Positions 1-8,996 are shown, numbered from the stretch's first letter. The stretch: DNA of 42,774 nucleotides from Sphingomonadales bacterium (GCA_027489365.1 JAIXZV010000197.1:1-42774); one strand, 5' to 3'. A program made the numbers and translations. Notes: generated from the letters alone by a model not told the origin.

Positions 1-45
1 CGCCAGATAGAAGAGCGCCACCGCCAAAAGGAAGCGGATGATCAC
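1..45 (-). CDS. YdcF-like (DUF218) protein, N-terminal fragment
   Basis: Only the first 15 codons are in the window, on the minus strand. A GTG start overlaps the ftsX stop as GTGA, the same coupling seen elsewhere here. The visible peptide is a hydrophobic N-terminus with one early arginine, VIIRFLLAVALFYLA, which fits an N-terminal membrane anchor. In sphingomonads the gene after ftsX is usually a YdcF/DUF218 membrane protein, so the name is inferred from context; the catalytic part is not visible. Confidence 0.5.
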   Translation of the reverse strand, partial: MIIRFLLAVALFYLA

Positions 46-935
46 AAATAGCGGCCGAGCGTGGTGAGCACCGCCTGGCGCGCGGCAAAGGTCGCGAGCA
101 GCGCGAAACCGACCGGCAGCGCCGCGAGCACGATCCAGTCGCGCGTCCCGAGACTCAACCCGGCGAGCAAATCCGACCCCAAGGTCGCGATCTGCATCCC
201 GACCAGCGCGATCACGCCGATCGCGAGCACCGTACCGATCACGCCGCCGAGCAGCGTGTCGATCGCGATGCGCCGCTGAAACAGCCGCGCGACCTGCACG
301 TCGGTCGATCCCAGCATGTGCAGCACCTCGATCGTATCGCGGTGCGTCTCAAGTCCCGCGCGCGCGGCGAGAATCACCACCGCTGCCGTTGCCGCAGCCA
401 TCAACAGCACTAGCGCGGCGGCAAGCCACGTCACCATCCCCATGAAATCGCGCACCGGTGACATCCAGCTTTCGTGCCGGTCGATCCGCGCCGCGGGTGC
501 GACCGCGCGCACGGCCGCCCCGACCCGCGCAACCGCCGCCGCGCCGGTGTCGCGCAGATCGACGTCGATCATCGCCGGAATCGGCAAATCGGGATCGGCC
601 CCATCCGCGCCGAGCCAGGGGCGCAACAGCGTGGCAAGCTTGGCATGATCGACCGCCACCGCGCGCGTGACGACGGGGCTCGCGCGCAACACCGCCAGCG
701 CGCGCGCGGCCTGGTCGCTGCGCTGCGCTTCGCTCGGTTCGACAATCTGTACCGTCAGCCGCCCCGCCAATTGCCGGTCGAGCAACGCCGCGGCACCGAG
801 TGTGGCCAACCCCAGCGAGGCGGCCAGCGCGGTCAGGAACAGCATGATCGCCATGATCCACGTCATCGCGCGCGTGCCGCGGCTTTCATCGAGCAAGCGC
901 CGGTCGGCCGCCGAGGCGATCATCGCCACGCTCAT
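42..935 (-). CDS. ftsX: Cell division protein FtsX (ABC-transporter-like permease)
   Basis: 297 aa. FtsX is the membrane partner of FtsE; together they act at the divisome and control periplasmic peptidoglycan hydrolases. The protein has a membrane segment at about residues 24-50, a periplasmic domain up to about 160, then three hydrophobic segments (about 167-192, 228-250, 268-290). This is the usual four-segment FtsX layout with one large loop. Its ATG overlaps the ftsE stop as ATGA, so the two are translationally coupled. Identification rests on topology and on FtsE next door, since FtsX sequences are divergent. Confidence 0.9.
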   Translation of the reverse strand: MSVAMIASAADRRLLDESRGTRAMTWIMAIMLFLTALAASLGLATLGAAALLDRQLAGRLTVQIVEPSEAQRSDQAARALAVLRASPVVTRAVAVDHAKLATLLRPWLGADGADPDLPIPAMIDVDLRDTGAAAVARVGAAVRAVAPAARIDRHESWMSPVRDFMGMVTWLAAALVLLMAAATAAVVILAARAGLETHRDTIEVLHMLGSTDVQVARLFQRRIAIDTLLGGVIGTVLAIGVIALVGMQIATLGSDLLAGLSLGTRDWIVLAALPVGFALLATFAARQAVLTTLGRYL

Positions 936-1648
936 TCCGCATTCCCCGTTGCATTGGGCGGCGGGAAGCGCAGCGATCCGGTCGGATCGAGCAGCCGCCC
1001 CTTGTCGAGCCGCATCATGTGCGCATTCTGGATCCGCCCGAGCAAATGGAAGTCGTGCGTCGCCACCACCACCGTCGTGCCGAGCCGGTTGAGCGAATCG
1101 AACAGATGCAGCAGCCGCTCCGCCATGTCGGGATCGACGTTGCCGGTCGGTTCGTCCGCGACCAGAATTTCCGGGCGGCCGATCACCGCGCGGGCGATCG
1201 CCACGCGCTGCTGCTCGCCGCCCGACAGCGTCGGCGGCTTGGCGTCAATCCGGTCGGACAGGCCGACCCAGGCGAGCATTTCGCGCACCGGCGCATCGAC
1301 GTCGCTTTCGGGCACGCCCGAGACGCGCAAGGGGAGCGCGATATTGTCATAGGCCGACAGATGCGAGACCAGGCGGAAATCCTGAAACACCACGCCGATC
1401 CGCCGCCGGAAGCCGGGCAGGCGTGATCGCGGCAGCGTCACCGCATCCTCGCCGAACAGCCGGATGCTGCCGCGCGTCGGGCGCTGCGCCAAATAGAGCA
1501 GCTTGAGCAAAGAGGTTTTGCCCGCGCCGCTGGTGCCGGTCAGAAAATAAAAGGCACCGGTCGACAGCGTGAAGCTCACGTCGGATAACGTTTCCTGACC
1601 GCTGCCGTAGCGAAGCCCCACGTTTTCGAACTGGACGATATTCGCCAT
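932..1648 (-). CDS. ftsE: Cell division ATP-binding protein FtsE
   Basis: 238 aa ABC ATPase. It shows Walker A (GTSGAGKTS, residues 38-46), the signature LSGGEQQR and Walker B ILVADEPTGNVD, followed by an ATHD switch histidine. It is the cytoplasmic energising subunit of FtsEX. The reading frame stays open far upstream, but ATG at 1648 gives the family-typical beginning MANIVQFENVGLRYG; the upstream extension is antisense to another gene and is not family sequence. The gene is divergent from the zinc-ribbon gene at 1814, leaving 165 bases for both promoters. Confidence 0.95.
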   Translation of the reverse strand: MANIVQFENVGLRYGSGQETLSDVSFTLSTGAFYFLTGTSGAGKTSLLKLLYLAQRPTRGSIRLFGEDAVTLPRSRLPGFRRRIGVVFQDFRLVSHLSAYDNIALPLRVSGVPESDVDAPVREMLAWVGLSDRIDAKPPTLSGGEQQRVAIARAVIGRPEILVADEPTGNVDPDMAERLLHLFDSLNRLGTTVVVATHDFHLLGRIQNAHMMRLDKGRLLDPTGSLRFPPPNATGNAE

Positions 1649-1813
1649 GGCGGCGCGCAATGCTCGCTTTAGTGTCTGATGCCCCGTAGCTGCATCGCAC
1701 GATCCGAGCGGCTGCGACAAGCACGCAGGTGCGCGAACCCCTTGCGCACGCTTCGAGACAGCGCGTAGATTCACCATGTTGCCAGCGCTCGCGAACGGAG
1801 CCAAGACGCACCG

Positions 1814-2542
1814 ATGATCCTCGAATGCACCGAGTGCCACACGCGCTATCTCGTCCCCGACGCCTCGATCGGGCCGGACGGACGCACGGTGCGCTGCGCC
1901 AGTTGCAAACATAGCTGGTTTCAGGCGGGCGTGCCGGTGCTCGATCTGGTCGCGCAGGCGGAGAGTGCGCCCCTCCCCCCGCCGCCGCCACCTGTCCCCG
2001 CGCCGGTCGAAGCCGCACCGCCACCGCCGCCATCGTTCCAGGGCGGGCCAGCGGCCGAGATCGCCCCGCCCGGCTCCTATCCCGATTATGACGCGTTTGC
2101 GCACGAACCGCCCTTCCGCCCGCGCCGCAACCCGGCGCGGCGCTGGACGGTGGCGGCGTTTGCCGCGGGCACCGCGATGCTCGCTGCCGTCGGCGGGCTC
2201 GCCTATTGGGATGCACCCGGCTTCGCGCGCGACCTGTTCCGCCCGGTCGCGCCGACGCCGCTCAAGCTCATCGGTACGGTTGACCGCCACACCTTCAATG
2301 GCAATGAGATTTTCGCGGTCAGCGGCACCGTGCTCAACCCGACCGACACGCGCCAGCCGATTCCGGACATCCGGGCCGATTTGCGCGATGCGCAGAAGCG
2401 GATCGTGTTCAGCTGGATCATCCGGCCCGAGGCAGCGACGCTGGCGCCCAAAGCGTCGGTCCAGTTCAACAGTGCGAAAATCGATGTGCCGGTCAACGCG
2501 CGGGACCTGGCGCTCAGCTTTTCGGGCGAAGCCGCCAACTGA
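1814..2542 (+). CDS. MJ0042-type zinc-ribbon membrane protein with DUF3426-like C-terminus
   Basis: 242 aa. The N-terminus is an MJ0042-type zinc ribbon with C5-x2-C8 and C28-x2-C31. A proline-rich linker follows (about 50-80), then one membrane segment (about 117-137, after a basic RRNPARR stretch). The C-terminal domain has a beta-rich look (GTVLNPT, then FSW and a final LSFSG) resembling DUF3426. The likely topology is a cytoplasmic zinc ribbon with a periplasmic C-terminus. The function is unknown, but the gene recurs beside ftsE in sphingomonads. Its 3' end overlaps the convergent MATE gene by 29 bases. Confidence 0.8.
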   Translation: MILECTECHTRYLVPDASIGPDGRTVRCASCKHSWFQAGVPVLDLVAQAESAPLPPPPPPVPAPVEAAPPPPPSFQGGPAAEIAPPGSYPDYDAFAHEPPFRPRRNPARRWTVAAFAAGTAMLAAVGGLAYWDAPGFARDLFRPVAPTPLKLIGTVDRHTFNGNEIFAVSGTVLNPTDTRQPIPDIRADLRDAQKRIVFSWIIRPEAATLAPKASVQFNSAKIDVPVNARDLALSFSGEAAN

Positions 2543-3878
2543 TCTGACCGAAGCGCGCGCCGTGCAGCACGGCCGCCGCCACCATGCCGAGGCCCGAGGC
2601 ATAGACCAGCCCGATCGGCCCGACCCCGCCCTGCACGAACAGCCAGCCCGCCCCGCCGGTCACCACGAAAAACGCCGCGATGCTGTTGACCCCCGCCACG
2701 ATTTGATCGCCGAGCGAGCGTAGCGCATAGACGAACACGACCTGCACTCCGTCGAACAGGATGAACGGCGCCCACACCGGCAGCATCGCCAGCGCGACGG
2801 CGTGCACGCCCCCCGCCGCCGGAAACGCCGCGACGATCGGCCCGCGCGCGACGACGATCACCACCGCCAGTAGCGCGGTGAACAGCGCCGCCAGCCCCGC
2901 CGCGATCAGCGTGCGCGGGATCGCCTGCGCGGACGTCCCCTCACCCACCGCATTGCCGACACGCACCCCCGCCGCCGAACCGAGGCCCAGCGCGACCCCG
3001 AACGTGACGTTGTGCACCGAAAACACGATCTGAAAGGCATGGGCGGTGACTGGCCCGAAGCCGGTCGACAGCGCGATCAGGATCGAGAAACCGGCCAGCT
3101 CCAACGCCGAGGCGAGTGCCGGGATCGCCCCGAAGGTCGCCAGCCGCACCGCGCCGGGCAGCGCCGCCGCCCAGGCCGCCCCCGACAGGTCACGCACGCC
3201 GCGCTCCCCGGCGCGCGTCGTCGTCCAGGCCGCACCCAGCATCAACACCGCGCCGATCGCCGAGGCGGTCGCGGTTGCCACCGCCGCGCCAACCGCCCCC
3301 AGCGCGGGGAAGCCAAGATGCCCGCCCGACCACGCCCAGGCGAGCAACGCATTGAGCGGCAGGATCGCCAGATTGACCACCATCACCCGCCGCGGCCGCG
3401 CGATCCCCTCCAGAAAGAAGCTCGCCGCGATCATCGTCAGCTGGAACGGATAGGACAGCGCCATCACCCGCACGACGCGCGCCGCCGGTTCGACCAGCAC
3501 AGGGGCCACGCCGATCCCGCCGAGCAGCGCTTCGGCAAACACCCCGAACCCCAGCGCACCGACCAGCCCGAGCACCACCGCCAGCACCAGCCCCGCGCGC
3601 AGCGTCGCGCCGGTCCTGGGCAAATCCCCCGCCCCATCGGCGCGCGCGGTGAACACCAGCGTCCCCGACAGCCACGCCAGCCCCGCGACGATCGTCACGA
3701 AGGTCAGCGCGCGACTCGCACCCAAGGCCGCGACCTGATCGGTCCCGGTGAGGCCGACGACGACGATGTCGGTGACGCTCAGAATCGTCCAGTTGAGGCT
3801 GGTCAGCATCACCGGCCACGCCAGCGCGAGCAAGCGGCGCGTCTCGGCGGACCAGGGCGAGCGGTGGGTTGCGGACAT
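2514..3878 (-). CDS. MATE family efflux transporter
   Basis: 454 aa integral membrane protein with about twelve hydrophobic segments and the MATE opening LLALAWPVMLTSLNWTILSVTDIVVVG. Members export cationic drugs, dyes or metabolites in exchange for Na+ or H+. The length is normal for the family. ATG at 3878 sits just before the first membrane segment. It is transcribed alone and its end overlaps the convergent zinc-ribbon gene. The substrate cannot be told from sequence. Confidence 0.9.
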   Translation of the reverse strand: MSATHRSPWSAETRRLLALAWPVMLTSLNWTILSVTDIVVVGLTGTDQVAALGASRALTFVTIVAGLAWLSGTLVFTARADGAGDLPRTGATLRAGLVLAVVLGLVGALGFGVFAEALLGGIGVAPVLVEPAARVVRVMALSYPFQLTMIAASFFLEGIARPRRVMVVNLAILPLNALLAWAWSGGHLGFPALGAVGAAVATATASAIGAVLMLGAAWTTTRAGERGVRDLSGAAWAAALPGAVRLATFGAIPALASALELAGFSILIALSTGFGPVTAHAFQIVFSVHNVTFGVALGLGSAAGVRVGNAVGEGTSAQAIPRTLIAAGLAALFTALLAVVIVVARGPIVAAFPAAGGVHAVALAMLPVWAPFILFDGVQVVFVYALRSLGDQIVAGVNSIAAFFVVTGGAGWLFVQGGVGPIGLVYASGLGMVAAAVLHGARFGQISWRLRPKS

Positions 3879-3999
3879 CCCGCGCGTGCTACCCGGAACG
3901 CATCCTTGCCGATAGGGTACGATTGGCGTTGCGCCCCGCCCAAGCCTTTGCTAGGGGCGCTCGCCTACCAGCTGCCGGGCGTGCCCGGTGATGTTACGT

Positions 4000-4086
4000 G
4001 CGGCCGTGGCGGAACTGGTAGACGCGCAACGTTGAGGTCGTTGTGGGCGAAAGCCCGTGGAAGTTCGAGTCTTCTCGGCCGCACCA
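4000..4086 (+). tRNA. tRNA-Leu(GAG)
   Basis: 87 nt including an encoded CCA. The acceptor stem GCGGCCG (4000-4006) pairs with CGGCCGC (4076-4082), followed by discriminator A and CCA. The anticodon stem CAACG/CGTTG encloses loop TTGAGGT with anticodon GAG at 4034-4036. The long variable arm (GGGCGAAAGCCC region) and T-loop TTCGAGT fit a class II leucine tRNA reading CUC/CUU. A run of six T follows at 4088-4093. The downstream DNA is AT-richer than the rest of the window. Confidence 0.97.
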
Positions 4087-4249
4087 CTTTTTTCTGAGGG
4101 ACCCCTTATTGTGCCGCTGTCGCACACTGCGCCATCGCGTCACTTTAGCATGGCTCGGCGCGCGCTGGTGGCAATCGACGTCATGGACTCCGGGCCGAAT
4201 ATCAGGAACAAGCTGACCCAAAGTAATTTACAGCGATGTTCCGGGCAAA

Positions 4250-5158
4250 ATGCTTAAACGCTATCAGTACATGATCTTTGCGGTTGCCGGATGCTTAGTA
4301 GTTATCGGGCTATCGGTATCGCTTTGGTGGTCTCTAGATCCCAAACAGGTAGCCTTAAGTGGAAACACTGCCGTAGAAACTTCAAGCGCCCAGGAGCGTA
4401 AAGAGCTTATAGAGTGCGGTTCAGCCCAAATCAGACTTCTTCCCAGACCGGAAAGAGCAGAAAAAACTAGGTTCTGCGAGCGCTCAACCGATGACCGTCA
4501 ACAACAACGGAACAGCTACATACAAGCTAGGCGCAGCGCTGACGCTGCAGACGCACAAGCGATGTACGCTTTCCAGCAAACAAGAGGTGCCGCCATTGGG
4601 GCCAGCCTTGGCCTTGTTACAATGCTAGCTGCTATTGTGGCAGCGATTTATGCCGGGTTGGCGGCGCACCATACCAGACGCGGAGCTAATGCTGCACAGG
4701 GTAGCGCTGAAGCATTTTTAACCGTCGAAACTGCGAGACTCAAAGTGTCTATCGCAAATGGCCACGAGATTCGAGATTTTCGTATTTACTATCCCTTTCA
4801 GATTTCGAATATGGGGCGAACCGCTGCCACGGTTACGTCCTTAAGAATTTGGATGAATTCGTATCCCCACTTTGGTGGCGACAACGGCACAATATCGGTT
4901 GCCCAAGGCATGATCGTTAAACCCAACGAGATAGTGCCTGTCGAGGATGGCTGGACCCACGTCAATCATGCAGGATTCGGTCCGCCGCCTTTCCCATATT
5001 TGAGCGGATATTTGGAATACGAGACTGTCTTTGGCGAGACGGTAACGACATATTTCTCTTACTTGATAAGAGACGATCTCACGCTTGAGGCAAATAATGC
5101 CGATGGCTGGCCAACGCGCGATAAGATTGAGCGCAAAAAGAAGTTTATAGAAAATTGA
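4250..5158 (+). CDS. Uncharacterised two-segment membrane protein in AT-rich stretch
   Basis: 302 aa, no recognised function. A membrane segment lies at about 8-28. A charged, glutamine-rich stretch follows (about 40-110; Cys56 and Cys76), then a second segment at about 114-138. A short basic/alanine stretch (TRRGANAAQ) leads to a soluble C-terminal domain containing ISNMGRTAATVTSLRIW. The second segment plus 'R..A...A..A..AFL' plus a 'N.GRT.A.V' beta domain resembles a widespread family of uncharacterised proteobacterial proteins often found near mobile DNA. Codon use is visibly less GC-biased than in all neighbours, consistent with recent acquisition next to the tRNA. The ribosome binding site before ATG 4250 is weak, so the start is uncertain. 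Confidence 0.7.
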   Translation: MLKRYQYMIFAVAGCLVVIGLSVSLWWSLDPKQVALSGNTAVETSSAQERKELIECGSAQIRLLPRPERAEKTRFCERSTDDRQQQRNSYIQARRSADAADAQAMYAFQQTRGAAIGASLGLVTMLAAIVAAIYAGLAAHHTRRGANAAQGSAEAFLTVETARLKVSIANGHEIRDFRIYYPFQISNMGRTAATVTSLRIWMNSYPHFGGDNGTISVAQGMIVKPNEIVPVEDGWTHVNHAGFGPPPFPYLSGYLEYETVFGETVTTYFSYLIRDDLTLEANNADGWPTRDKIERKKKFIEN

Positions 5159-5340
5159 AACTCTTAATACCTCTAGTCTGAGAGCATCCGAAGCTTGTAC
5201 CGTTGCGTTCGCATCGCGGCAGGGGGGCTGATCGCAGTATGTAAATTTCAGTAGCCGCCACAACCGTTCCCCTTCGCGGTAGCCCCAACCGCCCGCCGGT
5301 GGCATGCAATCCCAAACATCACCGCACAGGAGAGCCAATC

Positions 5341-6483
5341 ATGACCGACCCGATCCCGCAGCACGGGCTGCAATTGCTGTCGCGCGTCACCGCCGAGGGC
5401 AAGCTCGAAGTGTCGCTGGTCGATCAGCCGATCGCCGATCCGCGCGACGATCAGGTCGTGGTCAAGGTGCTGGCGACCCCGATCAACCCGTCCGATCTCG
5501 GCCTGTTGTTCGGCGCAGGCGACCTTTCCACCGCGCAGGTCTCGACGCGCGACGGCCATCCGCTCGTCACCGCCGAGGTGCCGGCGCCGGGGATGCGCGC
5601 GATGGCGGGGCGGATCGGCGAGGCGATGCCGGTCGGCAATGAAGGGTCGGGCGTGGTGATCGCAGCGGGCGCTTCCCCGGCGGCGCAGGCGCTGCTCGGC
5701 AAGACCGTCGCGATGCTCGGCGGGGCGATGTATGCGCAATATCGCACGCTGCGCGTCGCCGATTGCATGGTCCTGCCCGATGGCACCGCGCCCGCCGACG
5801 GTGCGTCGTGCTTCGTCAATCCGCTCACCGCGCTCTCGATGACCGAGGTTATGCGCCGCGAAGGCCATAGCGCTTTGGTCCACACGGCGGCTGCCTCCAA
5901 CCTCGGGCAAATGCTGGTCAAGATCTGCGCGAAGGACGGCATTCCGCTCGTCAATGTCGTGCGCAGCCCGGCGCAGGCCGATCTGCTGCGCGGCATCGGC
6001 GCAGTGCATGTCGCCGATTCGAGCGCGCCCGATTTCCTCGACACGCTGACCGCGATGCTGGTCGAGACCGGCGCGACGCTCGCCTTCGATGCGATCGGCG
6101 GGGGCAAGCTCGCCGGGCAATTGCTGAGCTGCATGGAGGCCGCCGCGGTCAAACGCATGACGACCTACAGCCGCTATGGCTCCGACACGTTCAAGCAAGT
6201 CTATATCTATGGCGGGCTCGATCTCGCGCCGACCACGCTCAACCGCAATTTCGGCTTCAGCTGGGCGCTCGGCGGGTTTTTGCTCACCCCCTTCCTGGTC
6301 AAGATCGGGCCGGAGGCGGTGCAGGCGCTGAAGGACCGCGTCGTCGCCGAACTGACGACGACCTTCGCCAGCCGCTACACGCACGAAATCTCGCTGACCG
6401 AGGCGCTCCAGCCGGAGATTTTCGCGGCTTATGCCAAGCGGGCGACGGGGTCCAAATATCTGATCTGCCCGCACAAGGGCTGA
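5341..6483 (+). CDS. Medium-chain dehydrogenase, quinone-oxidoreductase type
   Basis: 380 aa MDR-superfamily protein. The N-terminal GroES-like fold contains ATPINPSDLG (about 50-60) and GNEGSGVV. The Rossmann part has HTAAASNLGQMLVKIC (about 180-195) and FDAIGGGK. The cysteine cluster that binds structural zinc in alcohol dehydrogenases is absent, so it is probably a zinc-independent NADPH-dependent quinone or enone reductase. ATG 5341 is preferred over an upstream in-frame start because CAGGAGAG lies just before it. It appears monocistronic; the substrate is unknown. Confidence 0.85.
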   Translation: MTDPIPQHGLQLLSRVTAEGKLEVSLVDQPIADPRDDQVVVKVLATPINPSDLGLLFGAGDLSTAQVSTRDGHPLVTAEVPAPGMRAMAGRIGEAMPVGNEGSGVVIAAGASPAAQALLGKTVAMLGGAMYAQYRTLRVADCMVLPDGTAPADGASCFVNPLTALSMTEVMRREGHSALVHTAAASNLGQMLVKICAKDGIPLVNVVRSPAQADLLRGIGAVHVADSSAPDFLDTLTAMLVETGATLAFDAIGGGKLAGQLLSCMEAAAVKRMTTYSRYGSDTFKQVYIYGGLDLAPTTLNRNFGFSWALGGFLLTPFLVKIGPEAVQALKDRVVAELTTTFASRYTHEISLTEALQPEIFAAYAKRATGSKYLICPHKG

Positions 6484-6517
6484 TGCGCAGGGGCGACGGC
6501 TAGATGTTAGACGTCGT

Positions 6518-6608
6518 CCCCTCATCCCGTTCGTTTCGAGCGAAGTCGAGAAACCAGTCCCGCGCGCTGCGCCCGTGTCTCGACTTCGCTCGACACGAAC
6601 GGATGGGG
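6518..6608. repeat. Imperfect inverted repeat between convergent genes
   Basis: Arms at about 6518-6554 and 6575-6608 are near-perfect reverse complements; the core GAGCGAAGTCGAGA faces TCTCGACTTCGCTC. The spacer is about 20 bases. It sits between the convergent dehydrogenase and nitronate monooxygenase genes and could form a long hairpin ending transcription from both sides. Elements of this type recur between genes in sphingomonad genomes (from memory), so it is probably a dispersed REP-like repeat. Confidence 0.75.
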
Positions 6609-6626
6609 TAGACACGCTCTTTCCCG

Positions 6627-7565
6627 TCAGCCGAAATCGGCGGCCGTCGCCATCGCCCCCATCCGCGCGCAAATGCCGTGGAACTCACCAACCATGTCGT
6701 GGATGATCGCGCGCGCGCTGCGGACTTCGTCGATCAGCCCGGCGCTCTCACCAGCAAGGCCAACCGACGCCTCCATGTCCCCCGCAAAATACAGCTCCTG
6801 AATCCGCGCGAAGATGTCGGCGGGCATCAGCCCGGCTTCGTGGATCGCGGTGGTGCGCGCGGTTTTCAGCGCGCGGATGCACGGCGTCGATTTGGTGTTG
6901 AGCATGAAGGTGCCGGTTTCCTTGGCGTCGAGGATCGCTTGCTTGAAGCCGGGATGCACCGGGCTTTCCGCCGACGCGACGAAGCGCGTGCCCATCTGCA
7001 CCGCTTCCGCGCCCAAAGCGAACGCCGCCGCCATGCCCTTGCCGTCGCAAATCCCGCCCGCCGCGACCATCGGCACATCGGTGACGCGGCGAATCGCCTG
7101 GAGCAGGACCAGCGTCGAGACTTCTTCCGGGTTCTTGAACCCGCCGCCCTCGCCGCCTTCGACGATCAGCCCGTCGACCCCCGCCGCGACGCTCTTCAGC
7201 GCGGCGTCGACCGTAGGCACCGCGTGATAGACGACGATCCCGGCGGCCTTGAGCGGGCCGACGAACTTCGCCGGGCTGCCCGCCGAAGTAGTCACGAACT
7301 TCACGCCCGAGGTGCAGATGAAATCGAGCATCGCTTCGTCTTTGAGGAAGCGGATCGGCAGGTTCACGCCAAACGGCGCGTCGGTCAGCGCCGCCATTTT
7401 CAGGATCTCGGCCTGACAGATCGCGGTTTCGCCCGACGATGTCTCGATGATGCCAAGCCCCCCCGCCTCGCACACCGCCGAGGCGAGCGCCGAGCGTGCG
7501 ATCCAGCCCATCGGTGCCTGGACGATCGGATAGCGCGCGCCGGTGTGGGCAAGGAAACGGTTCAT
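6627..7565 (-). CDS. Nitronate monooxygenase family protein
   Basis: 312 aa FMN-dependent TIM-barrel enzyme of the 2-nitropropane dioxygenase family. Visible are the N-terminal QAPMGWIARS, IVEGGEGGG in the middle and the FMN-phosphate region VAAGGICDGKGMAAAFALGAEAVQMGTRF. The family oxidises alkyl nitronates, often as detoxification. A GTG three codons upstream (7574) is open, but ATG 7565 has GAGAGG at proper spacing and the common start MNRFLAHTGARYPIVQ. It is divergent from the ABC1 kinase gene with 108 bases between. Confidence 0.88.
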   Translation of the reverse strand: MNRFLAHTGARYPIVQAPMGWIARSALASAVCEAGGLGIIETSSGETAICQAEILKMAALTDAPFGVNLPIRFLKDEAMLDFICTSGVKFVTTSAGSPAKFVGPLKAAGIVVYHAVPTVDAALKSVAAGVDGLIVEGGEGGGFKNPEEVSTLVLLQAIRRVTDVPMVAAGGICDGKGMAAAFALGAEAVQMGTRFVASAESPVHPGFKQAILDAKETGTFMLNTKSTPCIRALKTARTTAIHEAGLMPADIFARIQELYFAGDMEASVGLAGESAGLIDEVRSARAIIHDMVGEFHGICARMGAMATAADFG

Positions 7566-7673
7566 GATGGGCACCCTCTCATTCTGTTTGTGTGATTGTA
7601 GCGTGGAATGGCGGTGGTGCTATAGCGGCGCAGCAGGCCGGTATGATCCGCCCGCGCGTGAAGGCCGACGCTT

Positions 7674-8993
7674 TTGAAACCTCCCATTATCCGTAGTGGC
7701 AGCGCCGTCCCGACCGGTCGCCTCGCCCGGCTGTCGCGCTTCGGCGGGCTGGCTGCGGGCGTCGCGGGCGGGATGATCGGCGAGGGCGCGCGGCAGCTTG
7801 CCAGCGGCAAGCGCCCGGCGCTCGGCGATCTGCTGCTGACGCCAGGCAATATCGTGCGCGTCACCGACCGTCTTGCGAAGCTGCGTGGCGCGGCGATGAA
7901 ACTGGGGCAATTGGTGTCGCTCGATTCGGGTGAGTTGTTGCCGCCGGAGCTGAGCGAAATCCTCGCGCGCTTGCGCGCCGATGCCGAACCGATGCCTGAT
8001 CGGCAGCTGGGCGCGGTGCTGGCGGCGGAGTGGGGCGCCGATTGGAAGAGCAAGCTCTCCGCCTTCGACGCCAATCCGATCGCCGCCGCCTCGATCGGGC
8101 AGGTCCATCGCGGCCGCACCCGCGACGGGCGGCCGCTCGCGATCAAGGTGCAATATCCCGGCGTTGCAAAGAGCATCGACAGCGACGTCGACAATGTCGC
8201 GACCTTGCTGCGCCTGTCGGGGCTGGTGCCGAAGGAACTCGACCTCGCCCCATTGCTCGCCATCGCCAAAGTGCAATTGCGCGAGGAGGCCGATTACACG
8301 CGCGAAGGGGCGTGCCTCGCCCGCTTCGGCACGCTGCTCGCGGGCGATCCGCATTTTCATGTCCCCGATTTCCTGCCCGAGCTGTCGACGCCGACGATCC
8401 TGACCATGTCCTATGCGGCTGGCGTCCCGATCGAATCGCTGACCGATCGCCCGCAGGCCGAGCGCGATGCGGTGGCGGGGCGGATGCTCGATCTGGTCTT
8501 ACGCGAACTGTTCGATTTCGGGCTGATGCAGACCGACCCCAATCTCGCGAATTACCGCTACGACGCGGCGACGGGGAAGATCGTGCTGCTCGATTTCGGC
8601 GCAACGCGCGAGATTTCGCCCGAAATCGCCGACCTCTATCGCCAGATGCTGCGCGCAGTGCGCGATGGCAACCGGGCGGCGGCGCTCAAGGCACTGGAAG
8701 CGTTCGGCCTGTTCGATGCCGGCACCAGCGCGGCGCATAGCGACGAAGTGCTCGCTTTGTTCGATCTCAGCGCCGGCATGTTGCTGCAGGAAGGGAAATT
8801 CGATTTCGGCGATGCGAGCTGGATCAAATCGATGCGCGGGCGCGGCCTCGCGCTCGCCTCGGACCGGACAATGTGGCGCGTGCCCCCGGCCGAAACGCTG
8901 TTCGTGCAACGCAAGCTCGGCGGCAGCTATTGGCTGGCGGCGCGGCTGAAGGCGCGGGTCGATTTGCGCGCCTTGCTCGATCGGTATTTGTAG
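7674..8993 (+). CDS. COQ8/UbiB-like ABC1 atypical kinase
   Basis: 439 aa. The ABC1/ADCK motifs are present in order: KxGQ (K76-G78-Q79), the loop ASIGQVH (139-145), the nucleotide lysine in AIKVQYP (K158), the catalytic segment QTDPNLANY (D288, N293) and DFG (307-309). The QTDPN form matches COQ8/ADCK3 rather than the HPGN form of many bacterial UbiB proteins. COQ8-type proteins are ATPases supporting ubiquinone synthesis. There is no C-terminal transmembrane pair as in E. coli UbiB. The start is TTG 7674, since no ATG fits before the conserved part. The stop lies 3 bases from the convergent DUF427 stop. Confidence 0.87.
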   Translation: MKPPIIRSGSAVPTGRLARLSRFGGLAAGVAGGMIGEGARQLASGKRPALGDLLLTPGNIVRVTDRLAKLRGAAMKLGQLVSLDSGELLPPELSEILARLRADAEPMPDRQLGAVLAAEWGADWKSKLSAFDANPIAAASIGQVHRGRTRDGRPLAIKVQYPGVAKSIDSDVDNVATLLRLSGLVPKELDLAPLLAIAKVQLREEADYTREGACLARFGTLLAGDPHFHVPDFLPELSTPTILTMSYAAGVPIESLTDRPQAERDAVAGRMLDLVLRELFDFGLMQTDPNLANYRYDAATGKIVLLDFGATREISPEIADLYRQMLRAVRDGNRAAALKALEAFGLFDAGTSAAHSDEVLALFDLSAGMLLQEGKFDFGDASWIKSMRGRGLALASDRTMWRVPPAETLFVQRKLGGSYWLAARLKARVDLRALLDRYL

Positions 8994-8996
8994 CCG

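Noticed and set aside
1649..2602. N-terminal extension of FtsE by 318 codons
   Set aside because: It is antisense to the zinc-ribbon gene, has no ABC-family sequence, and ATG 1648 gives the normal 238-residue protein.
4060..5340. Direct repeat of the tRNA-Leu 3' end marking the far edge of an integrated element
   Set aside because: I looked for the T-arm and acceptor sequence again before the dehydrogenase gene and found none, so no attachment site is reported.
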